From the NCBI RefSeq assembly GCF_042649585.1, contig NZ_JBHRZM010000005.1:124001-188000 (forward strand): a DNA stretch of 64,000 bases, read 5' to 3'. This stretch comes from Helicobacter_F equorum (GTDB lineage Bacteria; Campylobacterota; Campylobacteria; Campylobacterales; Helicobacteraceae). The notes beneath the pieces were generated by a model. That model did not search any database. It was not told where the DNA came from and was given only the letters and a program-made list of their open reading frames with translations. Both the position numbers and the translations under genes were made by a program. This document shows, one piece after another, positions 16,966 to 26,180 of this stretch (its first letter is position 1; every line of letters starts with the position of its first letter).

Positions 16966-17706
16966 ATGGGCGGATTACTCGTGTATTTTTTAGAATACAT
17001 CTTGATCAATCATTTTATAGCGCGGTATTTGATTGCACTTTTGCACGATTTTATGCTTTTGCAAAGTGAAAATCTAGCTGATATTTTTAGCTATGTTTTT
17101 GAATTTGGTTGCGCGTGGGGACAATACACACGCCTTTTGCTAGAAAATTTTGCACCAAAAAATGCTTTGTAATGATATTAATGATTATAAAAAAGTATTT
17201 GAGAATCCACCATTTAGTGATTTTGGCGTGGAGTTTGCGCGTTTTGATATGAATGATTGTACAAATTTTCTCAACCAGCATTTTCTTGTATCGCTTCAAA
17301 CGTTTGTTTGCAGTGGCTTGAGCAAAGAGAAGCTTTGGAGCAATTGCAAGCATTTTACATCCACAAGGCTTACTTGTATTTGGCACTTTTGGAAAAGCTA
17401 ACCTTTGGCAGGTAAGAGAGCTTTGCAATGTGGGGTTAGAATATTTGGATTTGGAGGAATACCGCGCACTAATGGAGAGTGAATTTGAAATTTTGCATTT
17501 AAGCACGCAGACAAAATTTTGCATTTTAATAGCACGTTAGAATTTTCAAACACCTTGCGTTAAGTGGTATCAATGGCCTACAAAAAGGATTTTTTAAAAA
17601 AGCTCTTTTGCAAAAATACACCAAAAGCTATGGCAACAACCTTGAGCATGAATGCATTTTTGTGCTTGCGAGAAAAAAGCCCATTTCCTTTGGTAAGGCA
17701 ATTTAG
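16966..17706 (+). pseudogene. bioC: bioC (malonyl-ACP O-methyltransferase) pseudogene
   Basis: BioC methylates malonyl-ACP to start biotin synthesis. Pieces of one methyltransferase can be read in order but in different frames: VFEFGCAWGQYTRLLLENF (motif I, with Ala where Gly is expected), a stop, CNDINDYKKVFENPPFSDF and FARFDMND, then QPAFSCIASNVCLQWLEQ, then LHPQGLLVFGTFGKANLW and EFEILHLSTQ, and finally LQKGFFKKALLQKY to a terminal stop at 17706. At least three frame changes and one or more stops separate them, and the N-terminus is unclear. It lies directly after bioD. The cell may take up biotin, use another route to pimeloyl-ACP, or have another bioC. Confidence 0.82.
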
Positions 17707-17757
17707 AGAGATTTTCTAAGCTAGGCAATGCTTTAGTGGTTTTTTATATTTTTTCTT

Positions 17758-17763
17758 TATAAT
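17758..17763 (+). promoter_or_regulatory. -10 box for phase-variable glycosyltransferase
   Basis: A consensus TATAAT, preceded by T-rich sequence and no clear -35 as is common in this group, lies 37 bp before the ATG at 17800. Confidence 0.5.
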
Positions 17764-17799
17764 TGTGATTTGAATTTTAAATAGAGACAAGGAAAAATA

Positions 17800-18900
17800 A
17801 TGCAAGAAAATAGCGCCTTACAGCAAAGCAATACGGGGGGGGGGCATACAGGCTCTAAGACTTCAAATGATTTAGATTCTCTCCTACATCCTCATTTTCC
17901 ACCAAAGCAATCCCATCTTACTGCAAAACAAAAGGCTTTTTCTTATCTTCGCACTTTGCCTTTTTGGATAAAGATTTTTCTTAAATTACCATATATCCCC
18001 ATCAGATGGACTAAACAAAAGATTAAGTTTTTCTTACTTGAAAATGAAATTAAGAGATTTTTGCGTTCAAATACTTTTGGAATCCGCCTAAATCCAACTC
18101 CACCAAAAATACCACTTATTATCTCGCTAACTTCTTATCCAAAGCGATTCTATCAGTTGCACTATACATTGTATTCAATTATGAAACAAAGTTATAAGGC
18201 TGATAAAATTATCCTTTGGCTTAGCAAACAAGAATGTCCCAATGGGCGCGCAGATGTGCCAAAGCATATTTTAGAGTTTGAAAAATGTGGCTTAGAAATT
18301 GCCTTTAGTGATGAAAATCTTCGCCCATACAACAAGATCATTCATACGATCCGTGCATACCCACAATCTTGCATTATTACATTTGATGATGATATTTTTT
18401 ATCCAGACTTTATTGTCAAGCGTTTAGTAGAAAGCTATGAAAAATTCCCAAAAGATGTGCATTGTCATTGGGTGGGATATGTGATTTTTGATAAAGATGG
18501 CGTACTTGAGGATTGTAATAATTGGTTAGAAATTTTTAAATATCAAATCCCACCGCGTAGTTCATATCGTAACTTTTTATTTGGTGTAGGGGGCGTGCTT
18601 TATCCACCACATTGTCTTCATAAAGATGTGGTGGATTCTGAAATTTTTATGCGTCTTGCTCCTACAAGCGATGATATTTGGCTTTGGGCTATGGCACTTT
18701 TACAAGGAACCAAAATTCGTCTTATTGAAAACCATGATCCAGATTCTGTTGCAAATGCAATCACAACTTGGGGTAGCCAGGAAAATGCTTTGTGGAAATA
18801 CAACGCCACTGCAAGCCAAAAGCATTTGGATAATATCCTTGCTTACTACCCACAGATATTAGAAATTTTAAAACCAGCGAATCTAAAAGCCAAGGTGTGA
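17800..18900 (+). CDS. phase-variable glycosyltransferase, ON as sequenced
   Basis: This putative GT-A-fold glycosyltransferase has 366 residues. A short N-terminal stretch of 12 codons leads into a run of 10 G encoding GGG; the frame then stays open, so the gene is ON. A linker and a basic, hydrophobic stretch (about residues 50-90) precede the catalytic region. That region has PLIISLTSYPKRF (about 105-117), the tripeptide DDD in IITFDDDIFYPDF (about 195-207, probable metal/nucleotide-sugar site) and LAPTSDDIWLWAMALLQG (about 287-304). Acceptor and sugar are unknown; a lipooligosaccharide or capsule role is inferred from the tract. AAGG precedes the ATG. Confidence 0.78.
   Translation: MQENSALQQSNTGGGHTGSKTSNDLDSLLHPHFPPKQSHLTAKQKAFSYLRTLPFWIKIFLKLPYIPIRWTKQKIKFFLLENEIKRFLRSNTFGIRLNPTPPKIPLIISLTSYPKRFYQLHYTLYSIMKQSYKADKIILWLSKQECPNGRADVPKHILEFEKCGLEIAFSDENLRPYNKIIHTIRAYPQSCIITFDDDIFYPDFIVKRLVESYEKFPKDVHCHWVGYVIFDKDGVLEDCNNWLEIFKYQIPPRSSYRNFLFGVGGVLYPPHCLHKDVVDSEIFMRLAPTSDDIWLWAMALLQGTKIRLIENHDPDSVANAITTWGSQENALWKYNATASQKHLDNILAYYPQILEILKPANLKAKV
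17835..17844. repeat. homopolymeric G10 tract in glycosyltransferase N-terminus
   Basis: Ten G fall after codon 12, so a gain or loss of one base would truncate the protein almost entirely. At ten the gene is in frame. Confidence 0.88.
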
Positions 18901-18919
18901 GATATTTAAATCACACCTT
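18892..18919. terminator. bidirectional terminator between 17.8 kb glycosyltransferase and gdhA
   Basis: Nine-base arms AAGGTGTGA and TCACACCTT with a 10-base AT-rich loop span the overlapping 3' ends of two convergent genes. The stem therefore also encodes the last residues of each protein. Confidence 0.65.
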
Positions 18920-20258
18920 GATCAATCATCGCCCCAGCGACTTTTCTAAAGCCTGCTATGTTTGCTCCTAAAACGAGATTTGTAGGATCACCAAACTCTG
19001 CAGCAGTTTGGCTTGCATTTGTAAAGATGCTTCTCATGATACCTTGAAGTCTTTCATCAACAACTTCAAAGCTCCATGGTGTCATACTTGCATTTTGTGC
19101 CATTTCTAGCCCACTTACTGCCACACCACCAGCATTAGCTGCTTTACCAGGACCATAACAAATTTTTGCTTGGATGAAGTGATGCACAGCTTCCATTGTT
19201 GAAGGCATATTAGCACCTTCGCTTACGCATTGGCAACCATTTTGGAGCAAGATTTTTGCATCTTCTAGGCTTAATTCATTTTGTGTTGCACTAGGGAAAG
19301 CTGCAAAACAAGGAATTGCCCATACATCATTTGTGCCAGCTTTGTAGTCGCTTGCTTTAGTATATACTGCACTGCTTCTTTTTTGTGCGTATTCTTCAAG
19401 TGAGGCACGTTTTACCTCTTTGAGTTCTTTGAGTAACGCAAGATCAATACCATCTTTGTCATAAATCATACCCTTAGAATCACTGATAGTTACGGGTTTT
19501 GCACCAAGCTGTTGAAGCTTTTCTACTGTGTAGATAGCCACATTTCCGCTTCCTGAAACGGTGCAAACTTTACCCTCTAAGCTTTCTCCACGTACTTTAA
19601 GCATTTCTTGTGCAAAATACACGCTTCCATAACCTGTTGCTTCTGTTCTTACTAAGCTTCCACCCCATTCAAGAGCTTTGCCAGTAAGCACACCATCAAA
19701 GCGGTTGGTAAGTTTTCTGTATTGCCCAAAAAGATAACCAATCTCACGCCCACCTACGCCTATGTCACCAGCAGGTACATCTGTAGTGGCGCCAATATGT
19801 CGGTATAGTTCATTCATAAATGCTTGACAAAATCGCATAATTTCGCCATCACTTTTTCCTTTTGGATCAAAGTCGCTACCACCTTTGCCACCACCCATAG
19901 CAAGAGTTGTTAAAGAGTTTTTGAAAATTTGCTCAAATCCCAAAAACTTGATAACACCCTCATTAACGCTTGGGTGAAATCGCAAACCACCTTTGTATGG
20001 TCCGATTGCAGAGTTAAATTCGATTCTGTATGCACGATTGACTTGCACTTTGCCTGCATCATCAACCCAGCTTACACGGAAGTGAATCTCGCGATCTGGC
20101 ACAACAAGGCGCTCTAAGATAGCATTTTGTTGGTATTTTTTGTTTTTTTCAAGTTCAGGATTAAGAGATTCTAAAACCTCTTCTACCGCCTGATGAAACA
20201 ACACCTGTGAAGGATAATTTGTCTTTACCTTATTTAAAACTTCTTGTGCATATGACAT
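18906..20258 (-). CDS. gdhA: NADP-type glutamate dehydrogenase
   Basis: This enzyme catalyses reversible reductive amination of 2-oxoglutarate to glutamate, a main ammonia-assimilation step. The 450 residues match the hexameric short-chain type. Visible are the substrate region IGPYKGGLRFHPSVN (Lys), the active-site GGGKGGSDFDPKGKSD, the ammonia-site region DVPAGDIGVGGREIGYLFGQY and the Rossmann motif VSGSGNVAIY (about residue 235). A good AAGGAGAG precedes the ATG. It is monocistronic, with a leader of about 80 bases from the -10 box at 20350-20355. Confidence 0.96.
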   Translation of the reverse strand: MSYAQEVLNKVKTNYPSQVLFHQAVEEVLESLNPELEKNKKYQQNAILERLVVPDREIHFRVSWVDDAGKVQVNRAYRIEFNSAIGPYKGGLRFHPSVNEGVIKFLGFEQIFKNSLTTLAMGGGKGGSDFDPKGKSDGEIMRFCQAFMNELYRHIGATTDVPAGDIGVGGREIGYLFGQYRKLTNRFDGVLTGKALEWGGSLVRTEATGYGSVYFAQEMLKVRGESLEGKVCTVSGSGNVAIYTVEKLQQLGAKPVTISDSKGMIYDKDGIDLALLKELKEVKRASLEEYAQKRSSAVYTKASDYKAGTNDVWAIPCFAAFPSATQNELSLEDAKILLQNGCQCVSEGANMPSTMEAVHHFIQAKICYGPGKAANAGGVAVSGLEMAQNASMTPWSFEVVDERLQGIMRSIFTNASQTAAEFGDPTNLVLGANIAGFRKVAGAMIDQGVI

Positions 20259-20349
20259 AATGCTCTCCTTAAATGTGTTTTAGCTTGTTCCTCTACTTCT
20301 TTGATAGTGTTCAGGACTAAGACTTCTGTGTCGGACAGCAAGCTTTGCG

Positions 20350-20355
20350 ATTATA
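20350..20355 (-). promoter_or_regulatory. -10 box for gdhA
   Basis: TATAAT read on the minus strand, about 90 bp upstream of the gdhA ATG; no clear -35 element. Confidence 0.5.
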
Positions 20356-20553
20356 TCTTATTTTTTTAGTTGTCAAGTCAAGTGTGAAAAATTTTGGGAA
20401 ATTTTTATCGCAATATGGCATATATGAAACATTTTTAATTGAATCTACAGATGTGAGTCATACATTAATATGGGTAGATTTAGGATTATTGTTATTGCTT
20501 AAACTTTACTTGATGCATTGTGATAGCTTAGATTCTTTTTAATATTTTTTAAG

Positions 20554-20559
20554 TATAAT
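20554..20559 (+). promoter_or_regulatory. -10 box for bamA
   Basis: TATAAT preceded by a T-rich stretch, 64 bp upstream of the chosen bamA ATG. Confidence 0.5.
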
Positions 20560-20622
20560 CTCACCCCTATTCATGTGAGTTTGGAATGCAAGAATCTAAA
20601 ATATGAGAGAATTCATAAGCGT

Positions 20623-22902
20623 ATGAAAAGATGTCTAAAATTATTATTTTTATTGTTATGTATAAATAGCGTCTATGGCGCACAAATTACTGCCGTGCGC
20701 TATGAGGGTAGCACTTCTGTGTCCGACACTCTTGCGGCAGAAATTTCAAAAATAAAGCCAGGTGATATGCTTGATGTAGGGAAGGTTGATGATGCAGTTG
20801 TTGCATTTTTTCAACAAGGGTATTTTTCTGATGTATATGCGACCTTTGATAATGGGGTTTTAACCTTTCATTTTAAACAACGCCCTAAGATTGCGAGTGT
20901 AGAGATTAAGGGCTACGGTAATGAGCAAGAAAAAGAAACTTTGTATAATCAGATTGGTATCAAAAAAGGTGATAGTTATGATGAAGTCAAGCTAGAGCGT
21001 GCCAAGCTTATTATTAAGACGATCTTAGAATATCAGGGCTATTATGGTAGCGTGATTAGTGAAGAGCTTACACCTATAGGAAGCGATGATGCTTATGCCA
21101 TTACATTGAATGTCAATCAAGGTGAGAATATCATCATTACTAAGGCATATTATCAAGGGCGTGAAAAATTAAGCATGAGCGAAGTTCAAGAACTTGCAGC
21201 CAATAGGGAAAAGCAATTTGCGGGATGGCTGTGGGGACGCAATGATGGAAAACTCAAACTTAATGATTTAGAATTTGATAGTGCGAGAATCCAGGACGCA
21301 TATATGCGAAAAGGTTTTTTGGACGCGAATGTGTCTCCAGCTTTTTTGAAGACGGATTTTAACGACTATAGTGCACAACTATATTATAAGATACAAGAGG
21401 GTGAGCGTTATAAGACTTCTGATGTAAAAATTGTTTTGCAAGATCCTGTGCTTTCAGAGGAAAAGCTTCTTAAAAAACTTAAGATTCAAAAGAAAGAATA
21501 TTTTAATATAGAGAATCTGCGGGCGGATATGGATATTATTAAGCAAGAAGTTGCGGATTTGGGTTATGCCTTTACGCGTGTGTCTCCTGATTTGGATAAA
21601 AATACAGCAGATTCTGAAGTCAAGGTTATTTATTATGTGCAAACAGGACAGAAAGTTAAGATAAATGACGTGATTATCACGGGCAATACCCGAACTGCTG
21701 ATAAGATTATTCGACGAGAATTGCTCTTAGCACCCGGCGATGAATATTCTCTCTCACAATTACGCCGATCCGAAAATGCTCTAAAACGCTTGGGATACTT
21801 CGATAAAGTAGAGATTGAGGAGCGTAGGGTAAGCGAAGATTCTATGGATTTGCTTGTAAGTGTCCAAGAAGCACGCACTGGTGAGCTTATGTTTGGGTTT
21901 GGATATGGAAGCTATGATAGGCTTATGCTTAATGCCTCTATTAGAGAGAGAAATCTCTTTGGGACAGGACATAGCGGACAGCTTTATATGGATTGGTCAT
22001 ATCGTAGGCAGCTTTTTAATCTCACACTTACCAATCCGCGTATCTTAGATTCTGAATATAGTGAATCTGTTAGTGGATTTGTTTCAACATATTGGAACTG
22101 GGATTATCGCGAACAAACCGTGGGTGGAAGCATAAACTTCGGACGCTTGATCACGGATACTTTTAGGGTTTCTTTGGGTTATACGCTAAGTACTACAAGA
22201 ATTTTAGGATTCTATCAAGAAGCTACAAGCAATGCGTATATGCAGTATTTCCAAGAAGTTTATAAAAATGGGGTAACTCCCCTTGATGCGCCACTAAAAA
22301 GTGCTATTAGTCCAAGTATCTACTTTGATAACACAGATGACTACTACTTCCCTAAAAATGGTATCATCGCTTCTGCATATTTGGAATATGCTGGGCTTGG
22401 TGGTCAAGAGAAATATAGCAAGATTTATGGGAAGTTTGCTGCTTATAAACATTTAAAAAGTCTCATAGGCTTAGATCTTATCGCGCGCTACAAGATGCAA
22501 GCAGGTATGATTATCGACCATGGATATACGCCTATTACAAGTAAATTTTATATGGGTGGTATCACGAGTGTTCGTGGATATCAGATAAGTTCTCTTACAC
22601 CACGCTATTACACAAGTAGCTATCTACAAGGTATTCGTGTGGGTGGTAATTATATGATGACAAACTCTGTAGAGTTGAGTTATGGAATCTTGGAAAAAGC
22701 ACAAATGCGTTTAGCGGTTTTCTATGATTATGGTATGATAGGTGTAGATTCAATCAATGAGACAATGCGACAATCATGGGGAGTGGCTATAGAGTGGGTG
22801 AGTCCTATTGGACCTTTGGTGCTTGTATTCCCACGAGCGATCAATCCACAGCCAAATGATTTTACTTCGACATTTGAATTTACTATGGGCACGAGATTTT
22901 AG
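20623..22902 (+). CDS. bamA: outer membrane protein assembly factor BamA
   Basis: This is the central beta-barrel of the machinery that folds outer-membrane proteins. ATG 20623 was chosen because a signal peptide begins there (MKRC, then 15 hydrophobic residues, ending near VYG-AQ); a GTG at 20575 would add a charged extension. The protein has 759 residues, with POTRA domains over about residues 20-345 and an Omp85 barrel over about 345-759. The barrel contains the hallmark VRGY loop (ITSVRGYQISSL, near 650) and ends in aromatic Phe, as barrel substrates do. It has its own promoter. mqnC follows after about 20 bp. Confidence 0.95.
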   Translation: MKRCLKLLFLLLCINSVYGAQITAVRYEGSTSVSDTLAAEISKIKPGDMLDVGKVDDAVVAFFQQGYFSDVYATFDNGVLTFHFKQRPKIASVEIKGYGNEQEKETLYNQIGIKKGDSYDEVKLERAKLIIKTILEYQGYYGSVISEELTPIGSDDAYAITLNVNQGENIIITKAYYQGREKLSMSEVQELAANREKQFAGWLWGRNDGKLKLNDLEFDSARIQDAYMRKGFLDANVSPAFLKTDFNDYSAQLYYKIQEGERYKTSDVKIVLQDPVLSEEKLLKKLKIQKKEYFNIENLRADMDIIKQEVADLGYAFTRVSPDLDKNTADSEVKVIYYVQTGQKVKINDVIITGNTRTADKIIRRELLLAPGDEYSLSQLRRSENALKRLGYFDKVEIEERRVSEDSMDLLVSVQEARTGELMFGFGYGSYDRLMLNASIRERNLFGTGHSGQLYMDWSYRRQLFNLTLTNPRILDSEYSESVSGFVSTYWNWDYREQTVGGSINFGRLITDTFRVSLGYTLSTTRILGFYQEATSNAYMQYFQEVYKNGVTPLDAPLKSAISPSIYFDNTDDYYFPKNGIIASAYLEYAGLGGQEKYSKIYGKFAAYKHLKSLIGLDLIARYKMQAGMIIDHGYTPITSKFYMGGITSVRGYQISSLTPRYYTSSYLQGIRVGGNYMMTNSVELSYGILEKAQMRLAVFYDYGMIGVDSINETMRQSWGVAIEWVSPIGPLVLVFPRAINPQPNDFTSTFEFTMGTRF

Positions 22903-22923
22903 AATCACTAAAGGAGACAGCAT

Positions 22924-23994
22924 ATGAGCACTACACCAATTCTTGCGAAAAAGCGCGTGAGTAATGCAGAGATTTTGGATTTGATGAAAAATGCTTCACT
23001 CAAAGATTTGGGCATACGCGCCACACAGATTCGAGATGCACTACATCCAAGTAATACAATCACATTCGTTGTAGATAGAAACATCAATTACACAAATATT
23101 TGTTGGGTGGATTGTAAATTTTGTGCTTTTAAGCGACGCATTAATGAAGAAGGCGTGTATATTTTGAGCTTTGATGAGATTGATGCCAAAATTGAGGAGC
23201 TTATCGCCATTGGTGGCACACAGATTCTCTTTCAAGGTGGTGTGCATCCTAAATTACAAATAGAATGGTACGAAGATCTTGTAAGTCACATTCACCAAAA
23301 ATATCCACAAATCACAATACACGGATTTTCGGCTATTGAGATTAATTATATTGCCAAAGTTTCACAAATCACCATTCCAGAAGTATTAAAGCGTTTGCAG
23401 GCAGTGGGGCTTAGTTCTGTGCCTGGTGCAGGTGCAGAGATTTTGAGTGATAAAGTGCGTGATATTATTGCACCAAAAAAACTTGATACTCGTGAGTGGC
23501 TAGAAGTGCATGAAGAGGCGCACAAAATCGGTATGAAAGGGACTGCTACGATGATGTTTGGCAGTGTAGAATCTGATGAAGATATTGTTGCACATTGGGA
23601 GGCATTGCGCAATCTTCAAGACAAATATCATGGCTTTAGGGCATTTATTCTTTGGAGCTTTCAACCCAACAACACTCCACTTAAAGAGGAATTTCCTGAT
23701 ATCAAATGTGCAAGTTCACATAGATATCTGCGTCTTTTGGCATGTAGCAGAATCTATCTTGATAATTTTAAAAATATCCAAAGTTCTTGGGTAACACAAG
23801 GTCCCTATATTGGGCAATTAGCTCTGCTTTTTGGTGCAAATGATTTGGGAAGCACAATGATGGAAGAAAATGTTGTGTCTTCGGCTGGCGCTAGTCATTC
23901 TATGAATGAAAAAGAAATGATAGCGCTTATCAAGGATTTGGGTTATAACCCTGCTAAACGCAATACTGCTTATGAGATTTTGCAGCGTTACTAA
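22924..23994 (+). CDS. mqnC: cyclic dehypoxanthine futalosine synthase
   Basis: This radical-SAM enzyme carries out the cyclisation step of the futalosine route to menaquinone. The 356 residues contain the 4Fe-4S motif CWVDCKFCAF (about residues 60-69) and family motifs FQGGVHPKLQIEWYEDL, PGAGAEILSDKVRDII and SFQPNNTPL. AAGGAGAC precedes the ATG. The second radical-SAM enzyme of the route, mqnE, is at 46439. The M16-like gene follows 14 bp after the stop. Confidence 0.95.
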   Translation: MSTTPILAKKRVSNAEILDLMKNASLKDLGIRATQIRDALHPSNTITFVVDRNINYTNICWVDCKFCAFKRRINEEGVYILSFDEIDAKIEELIAIGGTQILFQGGVHPKLQIEWYEDLVSHIHQKYPQITIHGFSAIEINYIAKVSQITIPEVLKRLQAVGLSSVPGAGAEILSDKVRDIIAPKKLDTREWLEVHEEAHKIGMKGTATMMFGSVESDEDIVAHWEALRNLQDKYHGFRAFILWSFQPNNTPLKEEFPDIKCASSHRYLRLLACSRIYLDNFKNIQSSWVTQGPYIGQLALLFGANDLGSTMMEENVVSSAGASHSMNEKEMIALIKDLGYNPAKRNTAYEILQRY

Positions 23995-24008
23995 GGGAGT
24001 AGAAACCT

Positions 24009-25382
24009 ATGTCAAGGAAATTGTATCGTGGTATTTTCGGCTTTTTGCTATTTGTTGGAGGTTTGTGTATGGTTTTAAAAAGTAATTACTTTGAATCCAA
24101 AGATTCTCAAGTGGAATATGTGCGCATTAATGATGTCAATGTACCACTTATTTTTGAGCAAAGCGATCTTCTTCCTGTGGGGGAAATTAGACTTGTGTTT
24201 CAAGGTGCGGGAAGTATGTATGACGCTATCAATACCAAAGATGTGATAGCAAATCCAAAAAATACCAAAGAAGCAAAGGCAGGACTTGCAAATCTTGCCT
24301 CTGGATTGCTTAATGAAGGCACATATACGCTTGGAAATATTGCGTTTGCAGACAAACTAGAATCTAAGGCTATTACGCTTAATGTGGGCTCTGGTATGCA
24401 AACATTGAGTTTTGAACTCTCATTTTTAAAGGAACAACAAGACTTCGCACTTTCGTGCCTTGTAGATTTACTCAAAGATCCAAATATCACACAAGCAAGC
24501 CTTGCAAAGCTAAAAGGCATCACCAAAGCCACAATTTTACGCAAGGAAAATGACTTTGATTATGTTGCACGCACAAACCTTGATGCGATATTTTTTGAAA
24601 ATACACCTATGGAATACCCTAGCATAGGAGATATAGCAAGTGTAGATTCTATAACGCTAGAGGATATTGAGCAGTATTTGCGTCAAAATCTCGTGCTTAA
24701 TCGCCTCATCATTGTAGCAGGTGGTGATATGCAACAACAAGAACTCAAAGAGCAACTTATTAAGGAACTTAGCTTTTTGCCTGTAGGTACAAAGGTTTCT
24801 AAGCCCTCAATAACACCGAGAAAAACTCCAAAAGAAATAGTTGTGTCCAAACAAACCCAACAAGCTTATATACATTTTGCCTCGCCATTTTATGCCAAAA
24901 CCACAGAAAACTACAAAACAAAAGTGATGAGCTTTGTGTTAGGATCATCAGGCTTTGGCTCTCGGATAATGGAAGAAGTACGTGTCAAGCGCGGTTTAGC
25001 ATATAGCGCATATTTTAGTATCACAGGCGGAAGCGATGTGGTAAATTATGGTGTGGGATATCTCCAAACAGGATTAGATTCTAAGGACGAGGCTCTTAAG
25101 GTCGTGCAGGAAGTTATGCAAGAATTTGTGAGTAATGGTATCACGCAAGATGAGCTAGATTCTGCCAAAGCCTTTATTCTTGGTAGTGAGCCATTGGGCG
25201 AGGAGACACTCTCACAACGCCTACAGGCTAAATTTATGAATTATATGCGTAATATGCCACTTGATAACCATAAAAAAGATGTTGCTAAAATCTCTCATCT
25301 TTCTTTGAAAGAAATCAATGAGTTTATTGCCAAACACCCAGAGATTTTGCAACTTAGTGTGAGTATTGTTCAAGACAAATAG
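24009..25382 (+). CDS. M16-family peptidase-like protein lacking the zinc motif
   Basis: The 457 residues have one N-terminal membrane segment or signal (about 8-24) and two M16 domains. The segment that should hold HxxEH instead reads GLANLASGLLNEGTYT, with no His pair. The second domain keeps the R/Y region VRVKRGLAYSAYFSITGG typical of M16 partners (about 330-347). In bacterial M16 pairs one subunit is often inactive and helps bind substrate, so this may be such a partner or a periplasmic structural homologue. The proteolytic subunit is not in the window. It is probably co-transcribed with mqnC. Confidence 0.78.
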   Translation: MSRKLYRGIFGFLLFVGGLCMVLKSNYFESKDSQVEYVRINDVNVPLIFEQSDLLPVGEIRLVFQGAGSMYDAINTKDVIANPKNTKEAKAGLANLASGLLNEGTYTLGNIAFADKLESKAITLNVGSGMQTLSFELSFLKEQQDFALSCLVDLLKDPNITQASLAKLKGITKATILRKENDFDYVARTNLDAIFFENTPMEYPSIGDIASVDSITLEDIEQYLRQNLVLNRLIIVAGGDMQQQELKEQLIKELSFLPVGTKVSKPSITPRKTPKEIVVSKQTQQAYIHFASPFYAKTTENYKTKVMSFVLGSSGFGSRIMEEVRVKRGLAYSAYFSITGGSDVVNYGVGYLQTGLDSKDEALKVVQEVMQEFVSNGITQDELDSAKAFILGSEPLGEETLSQRLQAKFMNYMRNMPLDNHKKDVAKISHLSLKEINEFIAKHPEILQLSVSIVQDK

Positions 25383-25394
25383 AATGTGAGGGTT

Positions 25395-26072
25395 TTAGGA
25401 TTTTAGAATCTCTCTTATTAGCATAAGAATTGCGGTTTGTGTGGCTTGTTTTTGCACGCTTTTGCGATTACCATGAAAGATGTGTTGCTCTATTTTTGCG
25501 ACATTGCCTCTTTGTTGCACACCTACATATACAAGTCCTACAGGCTTTTGTACACTTCCTCCGTTTGGTCCAGCGATACCACTTGTAGTGAGGGCAAAGT
25601 CCGCACCACTTAAATGTAAGATTCCCTTGCACATTTGGGAGATAACTACCTCACTCACTGCACCAAAGCTTTGTAAATCCTGTGAATCTACACCTAGCCA
25701 AGATTCTTTAATGCTATTATCATAGCTTATTACGCCACCCAAAAATACTTCCGATGCTCCGCTAATTTGGGTAAATTCATAGGCTAATAATCCTCCTGTG
25801 CAACTTTCTGCCGTGCTTAATTTTTGGTTTGTATCTTTAAGAAGTGTAATGGCGGTTTTGGCTAGATTTGTAGTAAGAAGAAGTTTTGCACCAAAGAGTG
25901 TATGTATCTCATCAAAAAACGCACACAATGTTGCTTTATCGGTATGCGAGGCTTTGATAAAAAAATCTTTAGATTCTAAAACGATAGCATGTTGTTTTGC
26001 AAGTGTATCAAGGAGTGTAATAGTGCCTAGAGAATCTATACCCATAAGCAAAAAGGAAGTCGTATGTTTCAT
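25395..26072 (-). CDS. CinA C-terminal-type nicotinamide-nucleotide amidohydrolase
   Basis: This enzyme of 225 residues is likely to deamidate nicotinamide mononucleotide in pyridine nucleotide salvage. The CinA/PncC domain fills the last 150 residues: STAESCTGGLLAY (about 82-94), ASEVFLGGVISYDNSIKESWLGV, GAVSEVV and LTTSGIAGPNGG. The first 75 residues are short and poorly conserved, not the full MoaB-like domain of long CinA. ATG 26072 was chosen for the AAGG about 8 bp upstream; another in-frame start at 26123 lacks one. It converges with the M16 gene. Confidence 0.85.
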   Translation of the reverse strand: MKHTTSFLLMGIDSLGTITLLDTLAKQHAIVLESKDFFIKASHTDKATLCAFFDEIHTLFGAKLLLTTNLAKTAITLLKDTNQKLSTAESCTGGLLAYEFTQISGASEVFLGGVISYDNSIKESWLGVDSQDLQSFGAVSEVVISQMCKGILHLSGADFALTTSGIAGPNGGSVQKPVGLVYVGVQQRGNVAKIEQHIFHGNRKSVQKQATQTAILMLIREILKS

Positions 26073-26140
26073 AACAGTACCTTTTTGGTATTTTGTAAGC
26101 TGTGGATTTTGATATTTTAGCATTTATTAATGCATTTTTT

Positions 26141-26146
26141 TATACT
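26141..26146 (+). promoter_or_regulatory. -10 box for ppk2
   Basis: TATACT after a T-rich stretch, 35 bp before the ppk2 ATG. Confidence 0.4.
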
Positions 26147-26180
26147 CTCAAAGTTAATCTAAACTACAGGGAGAGTTGGT

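Larger units (their letters stand above)
20259..20622. other. divergent intergenic region between gdhA and bamA
   Basis: About 360 bp hold the gdhA leader and -10 box, then AT-rich sequence and the bamA promoter. A possible 65-codon frame at 20345-20542 lacks a ribosome binding site and recognisable features, so I treat the region as non-coding. Two AGATTCT/AGAATCT words lie near the bamA end. Confidence 0.55.

Noticed and set aside
17087..17524. A 145-codon open frame opposite the bioC relic
   Set aside because: The forward strand gives recognisable BioC fragments in order; the reverse frame has no family features.
20345..20542. A 65-codon frame between gdhA and bamA
   Set aside because: It starts at the gdhA -10 box, lacks a ribosome binding site and shows no family resemblance.
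20320..20736. A 16-base near-repeat (one mismatch) shared by the gdhA leader and the bamA signal region
   Set aside because: Near-matches of this length are expected by chance in 64 kb, and no secondary structure links them.
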